From: Pseudomonas mangiferae
Lineage (GTDB): Bacteria > Pseudomonadota > Gammaproteobacteria > Pseudomonadales > Pseudomonadaceae
Direction of reading: 5' to 3'
NCBI RefSeq assembly: GCF_007109405.1
Contig: NZ_VJOY01000002.1
Location: 124,001 to 188,000, forward strand
Length of the DNA: 64,000 bases
The notes under the pieces: generated by a model
Database searches by the model: none
What the model saw: the letters and a program-made list of their open reading frames with translations, nothing else
Told to the model about the DNA's origin: nothing
Part shown: positions 19,888-28,590 of the stretch, piece by piece
Layout of the letters: every line of letters starts with the position of its first letter
Position numbering within the stretch: position 1 is the stretch's first letter
Position numbers and translations under genes: made by a program

Positions 19888-21492
19888 GTGAGCTTCGAAT
19901 ATAAGGTGAGTGTTCCTGGAAAAGTTTCGGCTGCTGCCTTGGTGGCAGCTATACTGCTATTTTTCCTGGCTGGAAATTTCGTCTACCCTTATTTCGAAGA
20001 CACCGCTCTGTATGCAGCCATCGCGCGCCGTATCTTGCATGGTGCCACGCTGTACCGTGACGTTTTTGATCACAAGACCCCGGGCATTTTCTTGCTCGAA
20101 AGCATCCGCTTGACGCTTCTGGGCTACAGCTCGTTATCGGCAAGATTATTCGAAACGGCAGGAGTAGTGCTCCTCGCGGGGCTCGCGGTATTTGCTTTGG
20201 AGCGCCGTGGATATAAAGGTGAATTGCTCTTGAAGTGCTCGGTCCTGGCCTCAAGCCTAGGGCTATTTTATTCGGGTGTTTTTTGGGGTTTACCGGAGCG
20301 TGGGCAGGTCGAGATCTACCAAGCTATATTCATTAGTGCAAGTTTCTGCTGTTATGTGCTGTCTGAAAGAAAAGAAAATATCGTCTATCCTGTAGCTGTC
20401 GGTATTTGCATAGGATGGGTAATGTGGCTGAAGCCTACTTTCTTGCCTGCCGTATTTGTTTATCTGCTCGCCTATCTTTGGCGTAACCGGAGCGGAGGTC
20501 GAGCGTGGCTTTGCTATCTGGTCGGTGTGTCAATTACATCCATCTTCATGCTCCTTTTCTTGTTCGTATGCGGAGATGTTGATGGTTTTGTATGGTTGCT
20601 GACCGCTCATCACGAAGCTTACTTGCACAGTGTGAATAGCACCAACCTGGAAACCTTATTAAGGCTGTTAGACTTTGTCTCTCTGTTTCCAGCCTACAAG
20701 TATGCCGGCTTCATAGTGGTCTTGTGTTTGATAAGCGTATTGTTCGGTTATAGAAATTCAAGGTTTTTACGGCAGAATTTGATTGCGTTTTTGCTTTTCT
20801 TGACAGCAGTTTACGCCTATATGCTGTCAGGGTATGGCTTCAATTATCACTCCATACCAGTTGTGTGTTCGATTTTCATACTGATTTTCAGTGTCTTGGT
20901 TAATGGCGAAGCTGAAGGGAGTGTTCGGTTTCATAAAATTTTTGGAATTGTCACGCTCTTTGTGATTGGCGCAGCAGTGTTAGGGTCCGATAAATTCTCG
21001 GGCGAGCAGCGTATGGCAATCGCGATGATGGTAGGAGATTCAAGTTTAAAGGAGGCCTACCATGTGATGGGAGCTGAAATGCATTACTACAGGTACGACG
21101 ATGAGGAAGAAGCTGCCCATTATCTGAATGATAGATATGGAAATCAGTACAAATTTTATATTCTTGGGCTTGGCGCCGTGACGTATCTCGAGGCAAACGG
21201 GGAAAATGCCAGCCGTCATCTCGTGACTATCTTCGGGCAAATGCCAACTTATTCATTAGCAGAGCCAATCATGAGTGAGATCAGGGCCGACTTGGCAAAA
21301 GAAGTGCCGCAAGCCATCCTGGTGAGAATAAATGACCAATTCCCTTGGTTTGGCGTACCTGCTTCATCTTATGATCGGATGTTGTCGGATTCTATCCTGT
21401 CTAGTTGGGTTGAAAAAAATTACTACCTTCGCGGTAAGCTGAACTCTTCATTTATAGCTTATGAGCGAAAACCCATCGGGGCTAAGCCATGA
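19888..21492 (+). CDS. GT39/ArnT-like membrane glycosyltransferase
   Basis: About 534 residues with roughly ten to twelve hydrophobic helices and a soluble C-terminal part. YFEDTALYAAIARRILHGATLYRDVFDHKTPG after the first helix is the typical acidic first-loop block of GT39/PMT-2 family enzymes, which use polyprenyl-phosphate sugars on the periplasmic side. The start is taken as GTG at 19888, seven bases after AGGAA; a GTG three bases earlier or an ATG at 19846 overlapping the previous gene are alternatives. It ends overlapping the GtrB-type gene by four bases (ATGA). In O-antigen gtrABC sets a polytopic GtrC-type enzyme attaches the sugar; this could fill that role. AT-rich like its neighbours. 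Confidence 0.7.
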   Translation: MSFEYKVSVPGKVSAAALVAAILLFFLAGNFVYPYFEDTALYAAIARRILHGATLYRDVFDHKTPGIFLLESIRLTLLGYSSLSARLFETAGVVLLAGLAVFALERRGYKGELLLKCSVLASSLGLFYSGVFWGLPERGQVEIYQAIFISASFCCYVLSERKENIVYPVAVGICIGWVMWLKPTFLPAVFVYLLAYLWRNRSGGRAWLCYLVGVSITSIFMLLFLFVCGDVDGFVWLLTAHHEAYLHSVNSTNLETLLRLLDFVSLFPAYKYAGFIVVLCLISVLFGYRNSRFLRQNLIAFLLFLTAVYAYMLSGYGFNYHSIPVVCSIFILIFSVLVNGEAEGSVRFHKIFGIVTLFVIGAAVLGSDKFSGEQRMAIAMMVGDSSLKEAYHVMGAEMHYYRYDDEEEAAHYLNDRYGNQYKFYILGLGAVTYLEANGENASRHLVTIFGQMPTYSLAEPIMSEIRADLAKEVPQAILVRINDQFPWFGVPASSYDRMLSDSILSSWVEKNYYLRGKLNSSFIAYERKPIGAKP

Positions 21493-22430
21493 AGAAAGTC
21501 ACGTTGGTAGTTCCTGTTTATAATGAAGTTGAGTCTATTGGCCCTTTCCTCGATCGCACGGAGAAGGTTTTCGAGGAATTGCCCTATAGGCTTGATTATC
21601 TTTTTGTTGACGATGGGAGTACCGATTCTACGCTGGAGGTGATTCAGGAGCAGGCTCAGACCAGACGAATAAGCTGGATTTCTCTTTCCCGAAACCATGG
21701 AAAGGAAATCGCTCTGACTGCTGGTTTGGAACATGCTGCGGGTGACTGTGCCATTCCTATCGATGTCGACTTGCAGGACCCTCCTGAGGTCATCCCTCTC
21801 ATGCTGGAAAAGTGGGAAGAGGGGTATGAAGTTGTGTTTGGTGTTCGGTCATCACGAGCATCCGATACGTTTTGGAAGAAAATGACGGCGGGGTTCTTCT
21901 ACAAGATATTCAATGCCATGTCAGACACTTACATCCCTCCAGATGTAGGTGACTTCAGGCTTCTTGATCGGAAAGTATTGATAGCGCTGGCGCAGCTGAA
22001 AGAGCGTAATCGCTTCATGAAGGGACTTTTTTCATGGGTCGGGTACAAGCAGGCTTCAGTCTCCTTCACCCGTGAAAAACGTCATGCTGGAAGCACAAAG
22101 TGGAACTACTGGAAACTTTGGAATTTCGCCTTGGATGGCTTGGTGGCATTTGGTTCATGGCCCCTTCGGGTGTGGACCTATACAGGCCTGCTGATCGTAT
22201 TGTTCAGCTCCTTGTATGGATTCTTTCTGATCGGGCGGACCCTTTTTGCAGGGGTTGACGTTCCAGGCTATACGTCCACGCTGGTTGTAATCTTATTCAT
22301 GGGTGGCGTTCAGTTATTGACCTTGGGCCTCATCGGCGAATACGTGGGGCGTATTTACATTGAAGTGAAGCAGCGGCCTCTCTATCTCATCGGAAGCCAA
22401 TCGCTTAACGAGGTTCGTGATGGAGAATGA
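21489..22430 (+). CDS. GtrB/DPM1-type polyprenyl-phosphate glycosyltransferase (GT2)
   Basis: 313 residues. N-terminal GT2 domain: VTLVVPVYNEVESIGPFL, the DDGSTDST nucleotide-binding motif, IDVDLQDPPEVIP with the catalytic acidic residues, and VGDFRLLDRK. Two C-terminal membrane helices (LLIVLFSSLYGFFLIGRTLF and TLVVILFMGGVQLLTLGLIGEYVGR) are the standard GtrB topology. It loads a sugar from a nucleotide donor onto undecaprenyl phosphate at the cytoplasmic face. It overlaps both neighbours in the operon. The sugar cannot be predicted. The family call is firm. Confidence 0.92.
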   Translation: MKKVTLVVPVYNEVESIGPFLDRTEKVFEELPYRLDYLFVDDGSTDSTLEVIQEQAQTRRISWISLSRNHGKEIALTAGLEHAAGDCAIPIDVDLQDPPEVIPLMLEKWEEGYEVVFGVRSSRASDTFWKKMTAGFFYKIFNAMSDTYIPPDVGDFRLLDRKVLIALAQLKERNRFMKGLFSWVGYKQASVSFTREKRHAGSTKWNYWKLWNFALDGLVAFGSWPLRVWTYTGLLIVLFSSLYGFFLIGRTLFAGVDVPGYTSTLVVILFMGGVQLLTLGLIGEYVGRIYIEVKQRPLYLIGSQSLNEVRDGE

Positions 22431-23145
22431 CGTTTACCTCACCATGGATCGCATTGAAAGAGATCATTGGTGGTTTCGTGGGAGACGAGTCATCGTAGAA
22501 AGTCTGCTCAAAAGAACCCATTTGCCTGGTCGGAGAATACTTGATGTAGGCTGTGGAACGGGTGGAAACCTTGCTTTGCTTTCAGGGTTTGGAGACGTAC
22601 TAGGTATTGAGCCTAATCCGTTGGCCAGAGAACGTGCGAAGACGAAAGCTCATTGCCAGGTGAAGGATGGGTATCTGCCTGATGGGCTTGATGTCGAAGA
22701 TGGCTCCATGGCACTTATCAGTATGTTCGATGTGTTGGAGCATATAAAAGAGGATAAACTCACCCTGGAGTCGCTCCATCGCAAACTGTCAGGCGAAGGG
22801 GTCTTGTTTCTGACAATACCTGCCTATGGATTCTTGTTCAGTGAGCATGATCGACGGCATCATCATGTTCGTCGTTACACTAGAGCGCAAGTCAAGGAGC
22901 TACTGCGTTCGTCAGGTTTTACGTTGGAGTACATTTCGTACTTCAATACACTCTTGTTTCCGCTCGCCGTTTTCCAACGTATTTTTCTGGAAAAAATATT
23001 CAAGAAGAAGTTGGCGGCCGACGAATTACCCTCTCGGCCGGTGAATATGTTTTTTTTCAATATCATGGCATTTGAGCGTCATGTGCTACCTTGGCTTCGC
23101 TTCCCTTTCGGCCTTTCGATTGTGGCCGTCGCACGAAAAAAATGA
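22420..23145 (+). CDS. Class I SAM-dependent methyltransferase
   Basis: About 241 residues. ILDVGCGTGGNLALL is SAM motif I, followed by VLGIEPN (motif post-I) and MALISMFDVLEHIKED, which is common in methyltransferases acting on small molecules or sugars. The N-terminal RDHWWFRGRR segment is typical of a subgroup found in glycan clusters. The C-terminal ~60 residues contain hydrophobic and basic stretches (FFFNIMAFERHVLPWLRFPFGL), suggesting membrane association. The ATG at 22420 has GAGG upstream and overlaps the GtrB gene by 11 bases. It may methylate the transferred sugar or its lipid carrier; this is inferred from context. Confidence 0.8.
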   Translation: MENDVYLTMDRIERDHWWFRGRRVIVESLLKRTHLPGRRILDVGCGTGGNLALLSGFGDVLGIEPNPLARERAKTKAHCQVKDGYLPDGLDVEDGSMALISMFDVLEHIKEDKLTLESLHRKLSGEGVLFLTIPAYGFLFSEHDRRHHHVRRYTRAQVKELLRSSGFTLEYISYFNTLLFPLAVFQRIFLEKIFKKKLAADELPSRPVNMFFFNIMAFERHVLPWLRFPFGLSIVAVARKK

Positions 23146-23513
23146 TCATTTTTCTTCGCTTTCTTGCAGTCGGTGGTCTGGCGACTGCACTGCATTTGGC
23201 TCTTTTCTTTTTCCTGATCAATCTGGAGTTAAGCAAACCCTTGGCCAATAGTTTGGCTTTCATAGGGGCGTTCGTGTGGTCTTTCTTGGCGAATAACTAC
23301 TATACGTTTTCAGCAGGAAACTTCAGTCGAGCCATTCTTCTCAAGTATGCGGCGGTCGCTACTCTTGGCGCCACGCTCAATTACATCTTTGTTTGGGTAA
23401 TTTGTTCCTGGCTAGAACTTTCTTACTATCTGGCGCTTTTATTGATTTTGGTCGTAAATCCGCCGCTTGTCTTTGTCTTGCAGAAGATATGGGTTTTTAA
23501 AGCCACCGCCTGA
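23142..23513 (+). CDS. GtrA family flippase-like membrane protein
   Basis: 123 residues with four membrane helices (FLRFLAVGGLATALHLALFFFL; LANSLAFIGAFVWSFLANNYYTF; YAAVATLGATLNYIFVWVIC; ALLLILVVNPPLVFVL), matching the GtrA/PF04138 family thought to flip polyprenyl-phosphate sugar across the inner membrane. The ATG overlaps the methyltransferase stop (ATGA); an upstream in-frame Met lies inside that gene. Together with the GtrB-type enzyme and one or two GT-C transferases it makes a complete lipid-linked sugar pathway. Its stop codon touches the nadC stop on the other strand with no bases between, so the AT-rich island ends exactly here. Confidence 0.88.
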   Translation: MIIFLRFLAVGGLATALHLALFFFLINLELSKPLANSLAFIGAFVWSFLANNYYTFSAGNFSRAILLKYAAVATLGATLNYIFVWVICSWLELSYYLALLLILVVNPPLVFVLQKIWVFKATA

Positions 23514-24437
<924 letters not shown>

Positions 24438-24503
24438 CTAGGCGTTTCGGTTCGTGTGTCGGACGAGTGAATCTGTGACGCGCGTCATATCCCGGCAATG
24501 CCA

Positions 24504-24533
24504 ACTTTGTGGACGTGGCACTGTCCCTATAAT
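24504..24533 (+). promoter_or_regulatory. Putative sigma70 promoter of the second DUF1631 gene
   Basis: A perfect TATAAT lies at 24528-24533, about 100 bases before the start codon. The -35 region (around 24504-24510, ACTTTG or CTTTGT) is poor, so an activator may be needed, or the match is chance. Nothing else in the 273-base gap from 24363 to 24635 is recognisable. Confidence 0.45.
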
Positions 24534-24635
24534 GGACATGGAAATTTCTATTTGACGCCAGAAGGCTGACGTTGCCGAAACGTTGCCCCGCCAGACCCGC
24601 TCCCGCGCTCTGGCCGTCTGCGGGAGAAACTCGAG

Positions 24636-26936
24636 ATGCAGACCGACGCGAATGTGGTGCACATCAACAAGGGCACCCCAGAGCAAACGCCAACTTCGCC
24701 GTTAGGAAGGCTGCCCGTGGCGCTTATCCAGGTGCGCGACAAGGCTGCTCAGCAGCTGAAACAGGCGCTGCAGGCCCTGTTCGACAATGCGGACGATACG
24801 CTGTTCGAGATGGCGGATCGCGCCACCAGCAATGCCGAGCAGAACACTTTTTTCGAGGCGATGCGCGACCTGCGGCTGAAGCGCAAAAGCATCGAGCGAA
24901 CCTTCCTGCAGAAGGTCTTCGAATCCTTCTCCCTCCTCAATCAGTACGAAATCGGCAAGCCGCCGCAACTGGACGCCGTGTCGTTCGAAAGCCTGTCCCT
25001 AGTGCAGAACGACGAACTGGAGGAGTCCGTGGCGGTGGATGCCATGGTGGCCAAGGTCAATAACCGCGACGGCGTCGCCCTCGGTCATCTCACCACGCGC
25101 CTCAATACCCTGGTCACCAAGAAGGTCGATGATCGCGCCAACCCCCTGGGGCCCCGCGTTCTTTGCGAGTCTTTCCTGGATGCCTGCCGCACCCTCGGGG
25201 TGGAAATCCGCGTCAAGCTGATCATCCTCAAGCTGTTCGAGAAATACGTCCTCAGCGAGTTCGGCGAACTCTATGCCGAGGCCAACGAGGTCCTGGTGGC
25301 GGCCGGTGTACTGCCGGAGCTGAAATCCGCCGCGCCGGCGCCCCGTCCCCAGGGGCGTAGTCCAGCTACCCGTGCAAGTGGTTTATCAGCCTCGGGTCAG
25401 GCGTCCGGCGTTCCAGCGGGGAGTTACGCCGAGGGCGACATGCAGGAAGTCTTCGGTGTGCTCCAGGACCTGCTGTCCCAGGTGCGCGGCACGGCGTTGC
25501 CACAGCGCGAGTTGCCGGCCGATGCCATCCCAATCTCCAGCAACGACCTGATGCGCCTCCTGTCTCACCTGCAGCAGCATCTGCCGACGCAGCAGTACGA
25601 CGAGTTCGACGTTCGCGACAAACTGGAAAACCTCCTCACCCGGGTCAGCGCCAAGAGCGGCAAGTCCCGGGTGGTGGGGCAGATGGATGATGACGTCATC
25701 AACCTGGTGTCGATGCTGTTCGAATTCATCCTCGACGACCGCACCCTGCCGGATTCCCTGAAGGCGCTGATCGGCCGGCTGCAGATCCCCATGCTGAAGG
25801 TGGCGGTGCTGGACAAGACGTTCTTCAGCCGCGGCAGCCACCCGGCCCGGCGCCTGCTCAACGAGATCGCCTCGGCCGCCATGGGCTGGAGCGAGCAGGA
25901 CGATGCTCAGCGCGACAGCCTTTACCAGAAGATCGAGCAGGTGGTGCAGCGCCTGCTCAACGATTTCGTCGACGACCCGGCGCTGTTCTCCGACCTGCTG
26001 GCCGATTTCCTCGCCTTCACCGGCGACGAGCGGCGGCGCAGTGAACTGCTGGAGCAGCGCACACGGGATGCCGAGGAAGGCCGGGCCAAGGCAATCCTGG
26101 CCCGCCAGCAAGTGGAGCAGGCACTCAATGAGCGTTTGCTGGGCCGCACGTTGCCCGAGGTGGTGGTGCGTTTGCTGGAGGAAGCCTGGAGCAAGGTGCT
26201 GCTGCTGACCCGCCTGAAGCACGGCCAGGATTCCGCCGAGTGGCGCGCGGCGCTGGCCACCATGGACGACCTCATCTGGAGCGTCGAGTCCCATGACGAA
26301 CCGGAAGACCGGCTGCGTTTGCTGGAACTGGTGCCCGGCCTGCTGAAGTCCCTGCGCGACGGGCTGTCCAGCGCGGCGTTTGACCCGTTCTCCACCGGCA
26401 ATTTCTTCAGCCAGCTGGAGGCCCTGCACGTGCAGGCCTTCCAGCGCTTCAAGCGTCCGCTGGACGACGAGCCGGTGGCGGAACCCTCCGCCGATGAGAC
26501 GACGCCGGGCAATGGCCTGCCGGTGCTCGACCTGCCCCTGGCCTTGGACATCCCGGCGGAGCCGCCGGCCATGGTCGAGGTGGTGGAGGAAATCGTCCTG
26601 CTGGCTCCTGGCGAAGTGCCGGTGGTGGAGCCTGAGACGGTGCTGGCGGAGGGTGACAGCGCTTTGAAGCAGGTGGACAGCCTGCGGGTCGGCAGCTGGG
26701 TCGAGTTCCAGGAGGATGCCGAGCACAAGGTGCGCTGCAAGCTGGCCGCGGTGATCAAGCCCACCGGCAAGTACATCTTCGTCAACCGGACCGGCATGAA
26801 GGTACTGGAAAAGACCCGCATGGGGCTGGCGGTGGAGTTCCGCCGTGGCGCGGTCCGTCTGCTAGACGACGCCTTGCTGTTCGACCGTGCCCTGGAGTCG
26901 GTGATCGGCAACCTCCGGCGCCTCAAGGGCGCCTGA
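24636..26936 (+). CDS. DUF1631 family protein (copy 2), function unknown
   Basis: 766 residues, helical and charged, no membrane segment. It shares with the first copy (3329-5542) the N-terminal DDTLFEMADRAT...FFEAMRDLR, the central MLFEFILDD...HPARRLLNEIAS and the C-terminal GSWVEFQED, KYIFVNRTGMKV and DRALESVIGNL modules, so the two are ancient paralogues. A Pro/Glu-rich linker (about 610-670) precedes the C-terminal beta-rich module. GGGAG lies about nine bases before the ATG. It occupies the place between nadC and ampD that the orthologue has in P. aeruginosa as I recall, so this copy is probably the ancestral one. No catalytic motif found; a UUCG hairpin terminator follows. Confidence 0.82.
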   Translation: MQTDANVVHINKGTPEQTPTSPLGRLPVALIQVRDKAAQQLKQALQALFDNADDTLFEMADRATSNAEQNTFFEAMRDLRLKRKSIERTFLQKVFESFSLLNQYEIGKPPQLDAVSFESLSLVQNDELEESVAVDAMVAKVNNRDGVALGHLTTRLNTLVTKKVDDRANPLGPRVLCESFLDACRTLGVEIRVKLIILKLFEKYVLSEFGELYAEANEVLVAAGVLPELKSAAPAPRPQGRSPATRASGLSASGQASGVPAGSYAEGDMQEVFGVLQDLLSQVRGTALPQRELPADAIPISSNDLMRLLSHLQQHLPTQQYDEFDVRDKLENLLTRVSAKSGKSRVVGQMDDDVINLVSMLFEFILDDRTLPDSLKALIGRLQIPMLKVAVLDKTFFSRGSHPARRLLNEIASAAMGWSEQDDAQRDSLYQKIEQVVQRLLNDFVDDPALFSDLLADFLAFTGDERRRSELLEQRTRDAEEGRAKAILARQQVEQALNERLLGRTLPEVVVRLLEEAWSKVLLLTRLKHGQDSAEWRAALATMDDLIWSVESHDEPEDRLRLLELVPGLLKSLRDGLSSAAFDPFSTGNFFSQLEALHVQAFQRFKRPLDDEPVAEPSADETTPGNGLPVLDLPLALDIPAEPPAMVEVVEEIVLLAPGEVPVVEPETVLAEGDSALKQVDSLRVGSWVEFQEDAEHKVRCKLAAVIKPTGKYIFVNRTGMKVLEKTRMGLAVEFRRGAVRLLDDALLFDRALESVIGNLRRLKGA

Positions 26937-26939
26937 TCC

Positions 26940-26977
26940 GAATGAAAAACGCCCGGTTCGCCGGGCGTTTTTCATTC
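26940..26977 (+). terminator. Terminator after the second DUF1631 gene
   Basis: A perfect 17-bp inverted repeat: GAATGAAAAACGCCCGG (26940-26956) pairs with CCGGGCGTTTTTCATTC (26961-26977) around TTCG. The T-run lies within the 3' arm. Confidence 0.93.
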
Positions 26978-27034
26978 CGGCTTGGCCCCATGGACGGACT
27001 GCTCTAGAGTGAGGCCCACGCCTGAGGAGCCCCC

Positions 27035-27595
27035 ATGGAGCTGGACCCTGCCAGCGGCTGGTGCGATGGCATCCGCCATTGCCCCTCGCCGAACTTCAAT
27101 ACCCGTCCCGACGGCGAAATCTCGCTGCTGGTGATCCACAACATCAGCCTGCCTCCCGGCCGTTTCGGCACCGGGAACGTGGAAGCGCTGTTCCAGAATC
27201 GCCTGGACCCCACCGAGCACCCGTATTTCGTCGACATTGCCGAGCTGCGGGTCTCGGCGCACTTCCTCATCGAGCGGGACGGTAGGGTGATCCAGTTCGT
27301 CTCCTGCCGCGACCGTGCCTGGCACGCCGGGCAATCCCGCTTCGACGGGCGGGAGGGGTGCAACGATTTTTCCCTGGGCATCGAGCTGGAGGGGACCGAC
27401 ACCCTGGCGTACACCGACGCCCAGTACGCGGCGCTGGTCGACCTGACCAGCCAGCTCCTGCGTGCCTACCCGGACATCGGCGAGCGTATCTGTGGCCACA
27501 GCGACATCGCCCCGGGTCGCAAGACCGACCCCGGTCCGGCCTTCGATTGGCCTCGCCTGCGAACGACGCTTCGCGAACAAGGAGGGTCGGCATGA
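27035..27595 (+). CDS. ampD: AmpD, cytosolic anhydro-muropeptide amidase
   Basis: 186 residues, zinc amidase that cuts 1,6-anhydroMurNAc from the stem peptide during cell-wall recycling; its loss derepresses AmpC beta-lactamase through AmpR. Zinc ligands H35, H155 and D165, catalytic E117 and K163 (in CGHSDIAPGRKTDPG) are all present, offset by one from E. coli. No signal peptide, in line with the cytosolic form rather than AmpDh2/3. GAGGAG precedes the ATG. The stop overlaps the ampE start as ATGA. Confidence 0.97.
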   Translation: MELDPASGWCDGIRHCPSPNFNTRPDGEISLLVIHNISLPPGRFGTGNVEALFQNRLDPTEHPYFVDIAELRVSAHFLIERDGRVIQFVSCRDRAWHAGQSRFDGREGCNDFSLGIELEGTDTLAYTDAQYAALVDLTSQLLRAYPDIGERICGHSDIAPGRKTDPGPAFDWPRLRTTLREQGGSA

Positions 27596-28422
27596 AATTC
27601 CTGGTCCTGCTGCTATTGGTGGGGGTAGAGAAATTCTCCGCCTGGCGCCGGCGCATCCAGAACGACGGCCCCTGGCTGCGCATGCTGGCATGGGTGGAGG
27701 CCCGTCCGACGGTCCGTCCCCGGGCGGCGCTGGCGCTCCTGGTTCTGCTGCCGGTGGCGCTGCTGGGCCTGGTGCTGGCGCTGTTGCAGCCGCTGGCCTA
27801 CGGCTGGCTGGCGTTGCCGCTGCACCTGTGGGTGATGATCTACAGCCTGGGCCGTGGCGACGTGCTGGCGGAGCTGGGCGCCTTCCGCGATGCCTGGCGA
27901 CGCGGTGACGGCGAGGCGGCATTGCGGGCGGCGGAGCGTGACCTGGGGGTGAGTGGCGAGACGCCGCCGGCGTTGCTGGAAAACGTCCAGGGCTACTTGC
28001 TCTGGCACGGCTACCAGCGCTTCTTCGCGGTGATCTTCTGGTACGCCCTGCTCGGGCCGCTGGTTCCCCTGGCCTACCGGCTGCTGGCGCTGGCGGCCGA
28101 GCGGGCGGGCGACCCGGCGCTGCAACGGCGGGCCGGCCAGTGGCGGCATGCCCTGGATTGGCTGCCGGCGCGGGTCCTGGCGGCCAGCTTCGCCCTGGTA
28201 GGGGATTTCGTCGCGGTCAGCCGCGTCCTGCTCCACGACCTGCTGGCCTGGGACCTGCCAGCCGCCCAGCTCATCGCCCATGCCGGACGGGCCGCTGGCG
28301 ACGTGCAGGCTGCCCCCTTGGGGGAGGGCGGCGTCGCCGGGCTCGACGCCCTCTGGCAATTGCTGGTGCGGGCGGCGCTGCTCTGGTACGTGGCCTTCGC
28401 CGCGTGGATCCTGCTGGTCTGA
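27592..28422 (+). CDS. ampE: AmpE family inner-membrane regulatory protein
   Basis: 276 residues with about four membrane helices: at the N-terminus (MKFLVLLLLVGVEKF), ALLVLLPVALLGLVLALL, FAVIFWYALLGPLVPLAYRLL and the C-terminal LWYVAFAAWILLV. The GRGDVLAELGAF block and long cytoplasmic loop are typical of AmpE, which shares an operon with ampD and is thought to act in beta-lactamase regulation, though its activity is not well defined. Overlaps ampD by four bases with GGAGG upstream. A weak hairpin (CCGCCA/TGGCGG at 28424-28443) with a later T-run may end the operon. Confidence 0.92.
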   Translation: MKFLVLLLLVGVEKFSAWRRRIQNDGPWLRMLAWVEARPTVRPRAALALLVLLPVALLGLVLALLQPLAYGWLALPLHLWVMIYSLGRGDVLAELGAFRDAWRRGDGEAALRAAERDLGVSGETPPALLENVQGYLLWHGYQRFFAVIFWYALLGPLVPLAYRLLALAAERAGDPALQRRAGQWRHALDWLPARVLAASFALVGDFVAVSRVLLHDLLAWDLPAAQLIAHAGRAAGDVQAAPLGEGGVAGLDALWQLLVRAALLWYVAFAAWILLV

Positions 28423-28455
28423 GCCGCCATCTCCCGGTGGCGGGCCGCAGGTTTT

Positions 28456-28482
28456 TAACCTTAATTTACAGAAGGCCGGTGC
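28456..28482 (+). promoter_or_regulatory. Possible FliA (sigma28) promoter of the chemoreceptor
   Basis: TAAC at 28456-28459, 15 bases, then GCCGGTGC at 28475-28482, against the consensus TAAA-N15-GCCGATAA. The spacing is right and the invariant GCCG is present, but the last bases differ. Chemoreceptor genes are often FliA-dependent, which is why it is listed. Confidence 0.3.
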
Positions 28483-28590
28483 GGGATCGGTTACATAGTC
28501 CCAGGGGCGCTGCTGCCACGCCCCGGGCAACCGTCGTCCAGAACGAAGACGCGGTGCTTCCATAACAAAAATGAAAAGCGGGAGGCCTCT

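Noticed and set aside
24514-24533. Possible sigma54 promoter (TGGCAC...) before the second DUF1631 gene
   Set aside because: The TGGCAC element is present but the -12 GC at the required spacing is not; a TATAAT falls there instead.
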